A stretch of DNA of 64,000 nt from Amphiura filiformis. Lineage: Eukaryota > Echinodermata > Ophiuroidea > Amphilepidida > Amphiuridae. How positions within the stretch are numbered: the first letter of the stretch is position 1; every line of letters starts with the position of its first letter. Both the position numbers and the translations under genes were made by a program. The notes under the pieces were generated by a model. It saw nothing but the letters and a program-made list of their open reading frames with translations. It searched no databases and was not told where the DNA came from. Below, piece after piece: positions 12,201-23,110 of the stretch. Location of the stretch: positions 34,949,293 to 35,013,292 of the forward strand of contig NC_092639.1 in assembly GCF_039555335.1 (NCBI RefSeq), in the 5' to 3' direction.

Positions 12201-15200
12201 TATTAAAATTTGTTAAGTAAAGTATTGTGTGTGATCATGATGACAAAGTATTTTCCTGTGCCCAGTTCCCACCATTTAATACAATATTTATCTATGTGCA
12301 TTGTGTAGCAATCTCGGATCAGCCATCTAGGCCTATTGGTAACCCACTAATTTGCCCAAGTAGATAACCGCCTCAGTCAGCCAGCAGGTCGTGCAGCGAG
12401 CGTCTAGTTTCTAACTTCCACGACCCGTGCACACAGCGTGACCTCGGTAGCTCAATGCAGTTGCGTGGTCGAAACCCCAAATTGGAGTTCAAATTTCTCC
12501 TTAAAATATCATAAAATAATTTGCTTTTCTGCAAAATATTATATCTATATACTATATATTAGTGTTTGATGATAAAATTATGGCTTAAAACATATTTTGG
12601 AAGGTCAAACTTACCTCGGAAAAATCATATGATTAAGCCTCAAATTTCAGTCAAGAAATGTGGTTATTTTTCACATAATATCGGATCATGATCCAGAAAA
12701 ACACAATATTTCCAAAGTTTGATCTGTTTTCCACGTAATACAAGTATTCAATTTACATGAACTATTTCCGCCGGATAATAACACGAAAAATATCTCAACT
12801 GTCGACATCAAAATTCTTTGCGTCCATGACAGAATCTAACACGAGGAGAAATGTTTATCAGGTCACGACAGAGCCCAAACTTTGCGTTCACGTCTTGCAA
12901 ATAACCGATTGTGGCTGGTCGATTGACATACAAGATCATGAATATTCAAAATTACGATAGGTAAATAAACCGGAAATAAACAATGAAGTAAACAAGCTAT
13001 GTTTACCATTTTACGTGCAGCTGAAGTAATTAAAAGAAAAGGAAATGTTTAAGTGTATGCATGAAAAAAATGTAACCAGGTGGAAGTTGGGAACATTACG
13101 CTAGTTCTCCTTTATTTACTTGAAGCATGAAGCTTTGCACTGCAGAACTACGGCGATCGCGATCATTTTATTATGATCGGGGGTCAAAACAGTAAGGTAC
13201 CTAGCTCGTTCACGTAGCGTTTTCGTTGTCCCACTGGCCTACATACATACGTTATTAACGTAGATTGCCTGGCGATCGGAGTGTTATCGTCAGAGCACCT
13301 CGGACTATAAGGTACCGTTCACAAATGTTGGGGGGGGGGTGCAAAAAATTTCATCACGAAAAATTTTCGGGGCCCCCTTTTCAGATCTCAATAAATTCAG
13401 GCCCTCCCTCATTTTCAAAATGAAAATTATAGGTCAACCCCATACATAAATAAACTCAATTTTCCTGGGAAAATTTATGGTCATAATGTTCAGTTCAGCC
13501 CCGAGGGTCAAAACTTTTAAGCCCCCCATTTTGTATGAGCACCCCCAGGCCTAACAAGTGTTTGTGAACGGTCCCTAAGCTTAAATTGATTGAATGGATG
13601 TCACACTGCCAGGCAAGATACCACACTCTTTTCTAGAAAGATCTGGTGAAATGGAATATGTTATATGTAGGCCCTATTTCTTGCACTCTTGCATCTTCAG
13701 CCCAAACTAACTTGACTTTGTTCTTGTTTAAGCAGGCTTCAATGGTTTTATCAAATATTCTGGGGTAAATCAGGGATGGGTAAATCAATGATGCAACATC
13801 ACACTATCATACATAAAAGTTGCGGAATAAAGCAAGATATTATTGGTCCAGCTTCGGTAAACACACTCAGGCTCCCGGCTCAGGCTAAGCTGCATACGGT
13901 TACCACACCTGTGGGTAAATAGCCATATAACGACTACAAAACACTCCATTTTGAAAATTATTTTTTATTAAAAAGAAAGCATTTCACTTTTTTTAATTTC
14001 TGAAACAGTTGTTTTATTTCTTTTTAACTTCTAGCGTACAAACTGAATAATCAAATTACTATGGTATTTACATTTTGGAAGAGATTTATACAAATGCAAT
14101 GCATTGGCAGATCATAGTCCTTCGAGAATGACCTCAGCTATGGGGGGGCTCATGGAAGCATATGTTCGCAAAGCCGAACAACGAGGTCAAGGCCAAGTCG
14201 CCTCGCTATTAATAGATTTTAACCTAAGCCGATAGTCATTCTTGAAGGACTAGCAGATCAATGAATTCAGGAAAAACATCTGGGGATTACTGGGCTTGAT
14301 AAAACAATATTTTTCAAAAGCTGATCCTGGATAGGAAAATTGCTAATTTCATGTTCATTGTGGACATTTTCGCACTGGTACCCAACACAAGGGCATACAG
14401 CACAGCTGCAACATTTTCAGAACCGACTAATCGTGTTTGTGCAATAACAACTTTTCAAGTTTTCGCGTCTGCGTTCTACGCTGTATACCCCATGTGGGAA
14501 AGTTCTACGATGAACAGGAATTAACTAATTTTCATATAGATAGTTTATACATGAAGGTGAAGCCGAGTCAAATGAACAATCCAAATCTGATGTAAATTTA
14601 TGCAGGCAATTGTTCAACTATACAATGCAATAATATTTTCTTGTTTTTTAAACTGAGACCATAGGTATTATGGTCTCAGGTTTTAAATATAACTGTGAGG
14701 CAACCAAAAAAAGGTTGTTTTACGAGTGCATAGACTTTTAAATTAGTGTCGGTCGGTCAGGACAATTTTTTGCAAACATATTTTGAAAATTTCAGTCAAA
14801 ATCAATAAATTTAGGCAAAAATAAATTAGGCTGATTTTACACAATAATTTAGCACAATTAAAAAAAGAAAATGATTTGTGATTTCAAGCTCTCAGTACCT
14901 GATATTTTAAATTCGTTGACGATGAAGTATTTCCATTGTATTCCATAACCATAATTAATAAATCAAGATCATCGTATTTATAAACTAAATATTTATTGTT
15001 CGGATTTGTTCCATTCTACGCTCCAAGCCTCTGATTTCTTTCTGCAGTACGGTGCAGGTCCAGGAATAAAATTCACAATTCCAACCACAAGACGACGCAT
15101 CGCCTTTGACGCCATTTCTCATCAAATACCGCCTCGGTCTCAGTCAGAGATTTGCTTCCATAATTTACAATTCAACAGTCCCCTTAAAAATAATGACAGT

Positions 15201-18200
15201 CTACAGTCATGACAGTGTTTTAGAGATATTTAAATATGAATTGTAGTTCCTCATCAACCACTGAAGTTCCATGTTTGTCTCTGTTGTTTTCCTCTTTGTT
15301 GTGCGGTTTTTCGTGCCTCCCGTCACGCCGTCACACAGATCCTGGAATTGTAAATAATATAAAAGATAGAACAAATAAATTAATAATTAATTAATTATTT
15401 AACAAGATAAAATAATTATAAACTTCAAACAATAACGATTTAAATTAAATTTGCAAGCCATATTATTAATGTAAAATGCTCCACATTGCTAGCTCCACAA
15501 TATTATAATCATTGATTGATTTCGAGTCCATTTCAAAATCGACCCCAATTGCAAATCGTGTTTTTGCAAACTGAACCAAACCACGATGTAATGAATTTGG
15601 TATAACACGAAAGCTTACATCCTTCTCTACGTGACTAATTCACTCGTTTTTTCACATCGAAATCAGCCCGGATAATAACACAGTTTGAAGATTCCAAATT
15701 TCAACACCCCAAATTTTCATCGGAACAACTTTTCATCATCAAACAAGAACAAAAACATGTCGAATTTGGTATCATTCTACGGCAAATTTTGTAAACAAAA
15801 CTACTCACCGTCCATGTTGACTCTGCTTTTGCACTAGGGGTCACAAATCGCCTCAAAAGTTCAGACATAGTCTTTTGGTCCAGTCGCAAAGCGACTGATT
15901 ATAGCGAACTCGCTGTTAGAAAATCGGTGACCTCGACTGTGTGTGTGTGACCTGCTGGCTGACTGGCCTGGTCAAAGTACTCCTGGTCCAGTTTCAAGTG
16001 CTACGCTATAATAGACCCTCTGGGGCTGTCTGTCTATACAAAACCTATTGGGACCTTTCATGTCCACCGTTCATGGTGGCTATTTTCAATGCATGGGTTT
16101 GTAAACTTGTTGAGCATAGGTCAAAGGTCAAGCACCTGTTAGCGGATAAAATGTCATGACTTCTAGTCAGCTGTTTCATAGGTTTAGAATGTCCACCTGA
16201 ACAAACTTAAGGTCAAGTTTATTCGGTGTGTATTTGTTTTAAGATTAAGGTGCAGAATTCGGCAGTGTTCAGTTCAGCTAAGTTTTGAGGGTCATGGTCT
16301 AAGCTGTGGAAAGATGGATCATTTTCAAATAATTTTCAAGACCAGATTGCAGTCATCATAGAAGTACATTGTTTCCACATGATAATTGTGATAGATGTAC
16401 ACTTTGACTTTGACATTTCAAAATGGCTGTCAGCTCAGCAGATAATGCTTGTGTCTGTTTGTCCCACGAGGTTTGCAAGTGACAAGTTGACTTCCTATAT
16501 GGTGGTCTAGGCTCTTGACAGACTAGGACTAATAGCCTGCCCCAGTTGATACACTATTAACATCAGAATGGCAGCTTTGCTACAATCATGCAACATTTGG
16601 TATCAAACTGAAAGTATGTCAGTTGGAATTGATCCGTTAGCATTGCGTTCATATATCTGCAGGGGATGGTCATGTTTCTCCTCTACAAGAGCCCATTCTT
16701 CTTGTCAAGGAGACATGGTGTCTCTACAAGGCCAGTGGGGACTTTTTTCCTTCCCACTTTGAACTTAACTGCACATGGGAAATGATCCCGTCCTGGTTCC
16801 TACAGTGTGTGGTATAGGGCGGCGAAACATAGAAGACATCTAACGTCTGCCTGCCCTTGCTGGCTGGCGTTGTCAGGTTTGACATGACTCCTAATTCATC
16901 AGATTCGCATGAATGCCATAATGCTTTAATACTTTCATATTTTTTCATGGAGACCTGTAGCCCTGTGACATATTGAAAGATGTAATATCAGTTGAAATTA
17001 TACATTTTGAAATATTTGCTTAGGAGATTAGCATCAATTTTGATTTAGTTTCCTAAACGACACTGGTATGTTACAGAATTTGACACTACATGAATAAAAT
17101 AGCATGGATGAAAAACCACCAAACATCTTGTTAAAAGTAAAAAAGTGCTTACATCCCAAAAGATTCTTTCAATTTCACATTTGGTGTGCCGAGGAAACCC
17201 CACACATGATAATGATGGTAACCTAAGAAAGGAAGCCAATTGAACCAAGTGATAACATTACAAGGTAAACTCATAAGATGTTGGAATTTCAGTCGGCAAG
17301 GCTAACAGAGGATCATTACACTAAGAAAAATAAAGATCGCAGGGATGGAAAAATAGTGAGAAAAGAAAGAAATGCCTTTGTATTTATATACAGTCTGGGT
17401 ACTTCATCCCACTGCAGTATGCCATGTCTAGGAAAGCTTCAGTGACCCTGAAATACAGGCCATGACATCCCTAAGTTTACCTTAAAATCATTGTGTTAAT
17501 AGGCCTATATTACGGAGATTGTATACCATGTTAATAATATACACAAGGAACCGAGGAGTGAGCGATTTTCTTTCTTGGGAAAAGTAACAGAATCTCTGCA
17601 GTTAGGAAGAGAGGGGCGAGCATAAGGTTAGACCATTTGTCAAAAATTTGCCTTAATATGTCTAAAACTGTCTGAATTGTTTGATATTTTTACCCTGGCA
17701 TTCATGGTTGGATAATAATCTGATGGTTCATAAAAGAGTTGCTTCAGGATGGGAAGTGTGCTTCCAAGGTGTTTGTGGATCATGTCACTTTGGTATGGAG
17801 CTGATGATTAATAAGAAACATTTTGTTGCTACATGGATATAACATTTTTTTTAGCTACACATATGGGCCTTTTGACATAATTGCCATCCCAGTGATGAAA
17901 AATTGACTGCATGTTGCAAACTGGTAATTCTGTAACTGCAAGAAAAATAAATAGCTCAACACAAGAAGCGAGATTGTAATGTAATAACACATTAGACATA
18001 GCTGAACATGTGTGTTTCAGATACATTGACACAGCTTGATGACCCACTTGTTTCAGAACTTCAGACAAAGAAACTCATCTCTATGCTCGATTTGAAGGGG
18101 GGAAAACACCCGATTGGGCTAATTTTATCATGTTAATACACATGGAAGTAGTGGTACAGGTGTAATTTTGGGCTCCTTTTTTATGTACGGAAGTGGATGA

Positions 18201-21200
18201 ACAGGTGCTGATTGGGCTCCTTTCTAGTGATGACTCCCAACAAGTGAACTTTTTGGTTTAACTGCAGTGGGATGGCATCAATCAGTGCTCATCAATTTTT
18301 AAAATATGGAATAGTCATAACTGTCTACTCTGGACAGCGTCTTCTCTTTGTGCGAGTGGAAATTTTGATACATACACATTTGGCAGTTAACTAAACTGCC
18401 ATAACTTTAAATACCATTACTATTTAGTTAAACACAACTTAAACAGCCCTAGCTGTGATTGCTTTGTCCGGAGGTAGGAATTGTTGCACATCGAAGACCA
18501 GAGGGATTTGGGCCATATTGATATGGTGAAGAATTTTGATAAGCAAACCACAAAATTTTGTGATTTTCTAATTATTGTATTAAAAACTGCTGGGAAAGTT
18601 TTGGACTCGTACTCGGATGTGGTGGAATGCTTTGTTGGGTGGGAGAATGGAATCAAAACGGACACTCACAAAAGTGATTATCTTTTTTTATGCCAACTGT
18701 TTGAGCTCAATGCAATGCAATTTTACAGTGTAGGCTTAGTTTTTTCGCAGAAGTGTATGGGAATTTAGTCAATTTATGCATTACAAAAATGAAAGTACAG
18801 AATCTGAAACATTCCAGCAACCTTCTTTGAAGTGATCTCATCTTGCCACATTAGCATAATATTACCATATTCATGGATTTATCATCAATGGTCATCGCAC
18901 CACAATACTGTCCTTTCATGAACCCTGCAGTGCTGAAGAAATTGGAAACAGAAAGAGTCACAGAGTGTCCCATTTTTATCTTAAATTATGTGGTTTTAAG
19001 CCATTCCTTGGTATGCAGGGGCCTATTACCATTCTTCCTTGAGCGGAAAGAAGAAAATGGTCCAAAGTTTGTCCTGAAATGACCCGTTGACCACCACTTG
19101 CCCTGGTTAATCCATCCCTACCAGCAGACTGGACTTCTGAATGCTTAAACTGTATTCTTTTTCTGTCAAAAGAGCACCTCTTTTATGCGGACCCTTGGTA
19201 GTCCATCTGATATACCCTATTTCTAGTATATGTTTGATGGCTGCAGTTTATATAATAGTTTATTTTCATTTGGATTTAAAGGGTTTTCTATAGAAATCAT
19301 GTTGGGTGAAAGAATGTGGAAGTAGGCACATGATAAGTCCATTTTTTTCTCTTTCTTCAAATCCCTAAGTGAGTATTTCCCAGGACTGTCCTAAATCAGG
19401 CAAAACTTAACCCTGGAGGGCACTGGTAAGGGTCTAGGTCATTCTTTGGGAGGAAAGAAAAAAAAGAGCAAGAAAATTCTTGGCTTTTCTTTTCTTGTTT
19501 TTTCACGGCACATTCAATTGAATTTACTGTGGATACCTTTGGTATAGTACATTTGTATGGGAATGGGTGAGCCAGTGGCAATACTTGCACCACTGTGGTT
19601 ACGGTCTGGAATGCGGGCCTGGAGGATTTTTGGGTGTTCTTTTAAATGTCTTGGGTCACTAGAAGTTCAATAGCTCTCAGAACTTTAGGGGGCCAAGTGG
19701 GCTGTTCTTTTGAGAAGAGCCAAAGGAAGAAGGAGAAAACTGTGCCAGTGACCGCACGTAAGCACTTGTCGTCAGGCAGGGTTGTAGAACTAGTTCGCAT
19801 GGTGGTCATTGGTCAAATTCTTATGGTTTCATACTTTTTTTACATGATCTATGATCATTTGTTATGTATCCCGGCATGGCATGTTAAAAATGGGAAGAAA
19901 AAGTGATATTTCTGTCAAGTTATCTAGAAAAGGGATAACTTTAAATCAAAATATTTTGGAAGTTTTACTGGGAAAAATTGCAAGTATTTTCCTTCACACC
20001 TGTTGAGCTAAAGATTTACACTTTTTGAGGGCAAGTTTTAACCTTTCAATTTTGGGTACTAATGGGGAATACACCCAAAGTTATTGACCTTGTGCGGAAA
20101 GTAGCACGGATCTTTAACTTTAGACATCATTAAATATCAATAAACATTTGCCTTTTTAATTCCTATGCCGATACTTTTTTTTGTTGTGGACAGACAAAAT
20201 GATTTCTAAACGTGGTGGTTAGAGGCGGGAGGAAATGAGAAATCCTAATTGTGATACTTTGATAACTAGATATTTGTCACCACTTTACCTATCTGATCGA
20301 CCACAGAAGATAATAGCTTAGAGAAACACTTCACATGCCAGGGAGGGCTGGATGGTACTTGAGGTCAAGGGACAGCTTATAGTGGGGAATATATCTTGTC
20401 CTAAAGTCAAATAAATACCGGGTGTAGGAGCTAATTGCACCTTGTGATGTAAATGTTTTCCCGTTTTCGCCTTCATTATCACTTTTGTTTGGATAGTTAT
20501 TGTAGTTGTCCAGGAGACTACACGGAGAAGGTACCAACGAGGTGTGAAGAATGCTGGGAAAAAAGTGAAGGAATTCAGATGGTGTAGGTCGTGAATGTTC
20601 AAACTTTTTGAGGGACATTGGCGGCTTTTTATTGTTGTATAATAAATTACAACAAAACTGGTTTGGTTTGGCAAACTAGTTTGTTTGAAAAATGTTAAAA
20701 TAGTGTTTATTCCCAATGGTACCATTACCTTCTTTCTAACAACCTCATGCTTTTTAATTGTTTTTTGCCGACAAAATGACCGGGTTTTGGAACAAGTAAA
20801 AACAATTGTTAAGACCTAAATTTAAGGCCTACTTGCCTATTAAACTACTTGGCCTAAAGTATATAACCTATTTACTAAAACACAAATTATTGGTGCTTAA
20901 ATTAAAAATAGCCCTAAAAATGATTGGGGTGGTAAAACTATTAGTGGAGAAATAAAAAATGTTTAAGTTAACATTTTTATGGTTTGGATGGCAGTGTTTA
21001 AGAACAGGTGGGGGTGCACAGTGAATTCGGTCAAGAATTTGTTGTCCGTCGTGTGACATTATCGGAATGCATCAGTGTCTAGCCAATCTATAAAAACTTT
21101 TAAAACATTGGTTTTGATTGGTTCTTGATGTTGGATCATGTTGCTATCCAGTCTCTGCTACCAAACACAAAGCCTACGCTCATAAAAAGGGTAGCTGGTG

Positions 21201-23110
21201 GTGGTAGGGATAGATTTTATTTGCTGTTGTTTAGGAAAACTTCAAAGACAGACAAAAATTGTGTTTTAAAGTAAAGTACAAAAGTTCATGAACTTGACAA
21301 CTGTATTGACTGTGAAACAATTTTGGTGTTAAACAATGAAGTGGATCTGTGGAAGTCATTGGGGTCTAAACCCATTGTTGCTGCCTTTTGCTGTATCATG
21401 TCGGTGTGGATTTTTGTCAATGCAATTTACAGATCATTACAGCTCAACTGAAAGAAAATCCCACCGTGGTGAAGTTTAAAGCTTATAAATGAAAAGGATA
21501 TCTGGGTTTCCGATGTGGGTCTTTAAATACGAGTAAAGCGGAAAGACTGCACTCACTGCAGGAGGTTAATTTCAATGTTTTATTAAAAAATACGTAGATA
21601 ATTGAACTGCGGAGGTACAACATAGCACTAAATATGACACAACATTTTAAGCCTAGGCTATATGTTAGGTAATTCAGTCTGTCTGATTGGTTGTTGACAG
21701 GTCATGTGGAGTACCATCATACCATATTTGGTTAATAACTTGTCTATTGGAGTGATTGAAAAGGGTCTTTGAAATGGTATCACTTGTTGTTCACCCCTAG
21801 TCATGATAAATGAATAATTTACCGATCATCAGTTTTATGCCCCAAAAAGTCTGCAGGCTGTCAAGATTGTTCAACCAGGCCGGCTACATCGATCACATCT
21901 GATTTTATTTTCCCATGGCTGTGGAAACTTAAACAAAACCAAGCATTATTCAATGAGAAATGGACTAACTTGAAGAGAAAGAAAGAGGGAGAAAATGCTA
22001 CCAGACTCTGCCCTGTCTTATTTCATGATATAGTCTGATATATGCCCAGCTGGTGGGGATACCTCTGGGCGAATTCCGCTGGTGGGGCCCCCAACCTAAG
22101 ATGACAACTTTTTACTCTCGACTTGTTCCGCCTGAATCGGAAGTTTGCATTGCACATGGATGGGTATCCCTGGCCCCACTAAACTGTGTCACACATTAGC
22201 TCTGCCTGATCACTCTGGCAGACAGGCAGTGGAGAGTCGAGACCAGGTTGCTAAAAATGTTCAGCCCAAATCATGTATCAAATAATCATAATGTCACCCA
22301 ATATTTCTCTGAATCTTTGGTTTCTATGGGACAGGAGGAACATGCAAGTCGCAAGAGTCAATGTTGAAGTCTTCTAGTTTTTACTTAACCATTGGTTTTT
22401 ATGCGGAATGGAATTGTTCAAAAAATTGCATGGAAAATCTTCAAAAGTAGCCCAACTGTGCGACAAAATTGCTGGTTTGGCAATGGAGGCTAACATTAAT
22501 AGTGCACATAACATAGCATATACTTTGTACGGCTGATTTCCACTCGAGCAGTGCCCCCTTGAGTTCAATGTGAGGTTAGGCCGGCAATCTTAATACCACG
22601 ACCACCTTGTGATACAAAACTTTTTGCCTTGCGGGCAAAATGTTGCATCGCCGTCGTTGTTCTTGGAGACATTGCGCTGAAAGGATTTTCAAACGATAAT
22701 GTATCCAAAGTGCTTGTTAAATTATTATTCAATTGAATTCTTGTTGCTGGGGTAATAATAAGATTAGTGGCCTGGGTGATGGGTACTTTTTTCCACAATT
22801 CATCCTACTTCCTGTGTACTTTGTCATGATCATGCCATTACTTGCTTACATTTGTTAAAATTATCTTGTAATTAGCAGTTTAATTAACCAAGATTCTTTC
22901 TTTTTTTTTTCTTTTCTCCAGGACTACCTCATTGCATGCCAACAACGTATGGAATCACTATTGAACAAGAGTCTTACCCCTCATCCAACACTACAGATAC
23001 CAACCAAGCACAACCCTATGGAAGAGGGAAACGATAAGCCGCTCACCCCAACTGATGTTGAGGGTGTGTCAAAAATGATCGCTGCTGAACAGGCCCATGC
23101 TCAAAGTTGA
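3049..23110 (+). CDS. CCND: G1/S-specific cyclin D (complete, five coding exons)
   Basis: Regulatory subunit of CDK4/6 that promotes Rb phosphorylation and G1/S entry in the nucleus. Joining 3049-3252, 4698-4913, 6944-7103, 11284-11417 and 22922-23110 gives one open frame of 300 residues; human D cyclins are 289-295. All four introns are GT-AG, in phases 0, 0, 1, 0. Visible hallmarks: an N-terminal Rb-binding LxCxE motif (LFCCE, residues 5-9); the cyclin-box helix-1 motif MRKMVAQW (58-65); [19 protein letters not shown] with the CDK-contact lysine at 114; the partner glutamate at 143 (QFE); RKHAQTF; and a C-terminal TPTDV with Thr280 matching the phosphodegron threonine of human D1 (Thr286). 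The deuterostome D1/2/3 split cannot be assigned, so a generic symbol is given. Family assignment is very secure; exon joins rest on splice sites and homology, not transcripts. Confidence 0.95.
3253..4697 (+). other. Cyclin D intron 1, nothing else seen
   Basis: 1,445 bp, GTGAGT donor and a T-rich tract ending in TAG as acceptor. AT-rich, with no ORF of interest and no repeat with clear boundaries. Confidence 0.85.
4698..4913 (+). CDS. CCND: Cyclin D coding exon 2
   Basis: Encodes residues 69-140, the core of the N-terminal cyclin box: [20 protein letters not shown], then [14 protein letters not shown] and [14 protein letters not shown]. Lys114 corresponds to human D1 Lys112, which contacts the CDK. 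The exon begins GTG right after the acceptor TAG and ends at CTG before GTAAGT, phase 0 on both sides. Confidence 0.95.
4914..6943 (+). other. Cyclin D intron 2, nothing else seen
   Basis: 2,030 bp, GTAAGT donor and a long pyrimidine tract with TGCAG acceptor. Several 60-95 codon frames occur on both strands, but none has recognisable similarity or splice support. Confidence 0.85.
6944..7103 (+). CDS. CCND: Cyclin D coding exon 3
   Basis: Encodes residues 141-193 plus the first base of the Asp194 codon: [20 protein letters not shown], then DFIEQIL and [13 protein letters not shown]. The exon covers the end of the N-terminal cyclin fold and the linker into the second fold. Glu143 matches human D1 Glu141. 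The donor is GTCAGT after a lone G (phase 1), the same split aspartate position as in vertebrate CCND genes. Confidence 0.94.
7104..11283 (+). other. Cyclin D intron 3
   Basis: 4,180 bp between GTCAGT and a T-rich tract ending in ACAG. Apart from the TIR element at 10305-10644 no feature with boundaries is visible; the longest frame (101 codons near 9075) has no recognisable domain. Confidence 0.85.
10295..10654. mobile_element. Long-TIR element with 10-bp target-site duplication (MULE-like MITE)
   Basis: The element spans 10305-10644 (340 bp). The left terminus TAGTCTCC is mirrored by GGAGACTA on the right, and the inverted arms run about 60 bp, including GCAGCCAGTTTGGTT and CACACAAACAGTCTGCCAAT. 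It is flanked by perfect direct repeats TGTGAATATC at 10295-10304 and 10645-10654. Long TIRs with a 9-10 bp duplication fit Mutator-like transposons; the superfamily is an inference because no transposase is present. Confidence 0.85.
11284..11417 (+). CDS. CCND: Cyclin D coding exon 4
   Basis: Completes Asp194 and encodes residues 195-238, including [19 protein letters not shown], which matches the NPPSMVAAGSVVAA-type segment of the second cyclin fold, and LQRITKIEL. The exon ends at TTG before GTAAGA, phase 0. Confidence 0.93.
13308..13577. mobile_element. Small TIR element (MITE)
   Basis: The left end TAAGGTACCGTTCACAAA is mirrored on the right by TTTGTGAACGGTCCCTA. The interior contains poly-G and poly-C runs near either end and no ORF. 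Target duplication is unclear beyond TA. Confidence 0.7.
14107..14260. mobile_element. hAT-like MITE with 8-bp target-site duplication
   Basis: The element spans 14115-14252 (138 bp). The termini are TAGTCCTTCGAGAATGAC and GTCATTCTTGAAGGACTA. GCAGATCA occurs as a direct repeat at 14107-14114 and 14253-14260. An 8-bp duplication with TA-starting TIRs fits the hAT superfamily. The interior is non-coding. Confidence 0.85.
22922..23110 (+). CDS. CCND: Cyclin D coding exon 5 (terminal)
   Basis: Encodes residues 239-300 and TGA at 23108-23110. [18 protein letters not shown] corresponds to the last helix of the second cyclin fold. The tail carries LTPTDVEGV, with Thr280-Pro281 matching the threonine phosphorylated by GSK3-beta or related kinases in vertebrate D cyclins to trigger export and degradation. 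The acidic stretch that precedes this site in human D1 is much weaker here (MEEGNDK). Confidence 0.93.
   Translation, partial: DYLIACQQRMESLLNKSLTPHPTLQIPTKHNPMEEGNDKPLTPTDVEGVSKMIAAEQAHAQS

Larger units (their letters stand above)
12374..15965. repeat. Inverted repeat pair bounding 3.6 kb of intron 4
   Basis: CAGTCAGCCAGCAGGTC at 12374-12390 is the exact reverse complement of 15949-15965. GCGAGC/GCGAACTCGC words lie just inside both ends. No flanking duplication was found. It may be an old nested DNA transposon, since two smaller MITEs lie within it, or a chance pair of dispersed repeats. Confidence 0.45.
11418..22921 (+). other. Cyclin D intron 4 (long)
   Basis: 11,504 bp, GTAAGA donor and a T-rich tract ending in CCAG. 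The part from 12374 to 15965 is repeat-derived; from about 16000 to 22900 I see no bounded repeat, RNA gene or convincing exon. Open frames such as the 135-codon one at 20318-20725 (- strand) have no recognisable domain. Regulatory elements could lie here but cannot be seen. Confidence 0.8.

Noticed and set aside
20318..20725. 135-codon open frame on the - strand in cyclin D intron 4
   Set aside because: Composition is typical of translated AT-rich intron DNA; a second shifted frame covers the same region.
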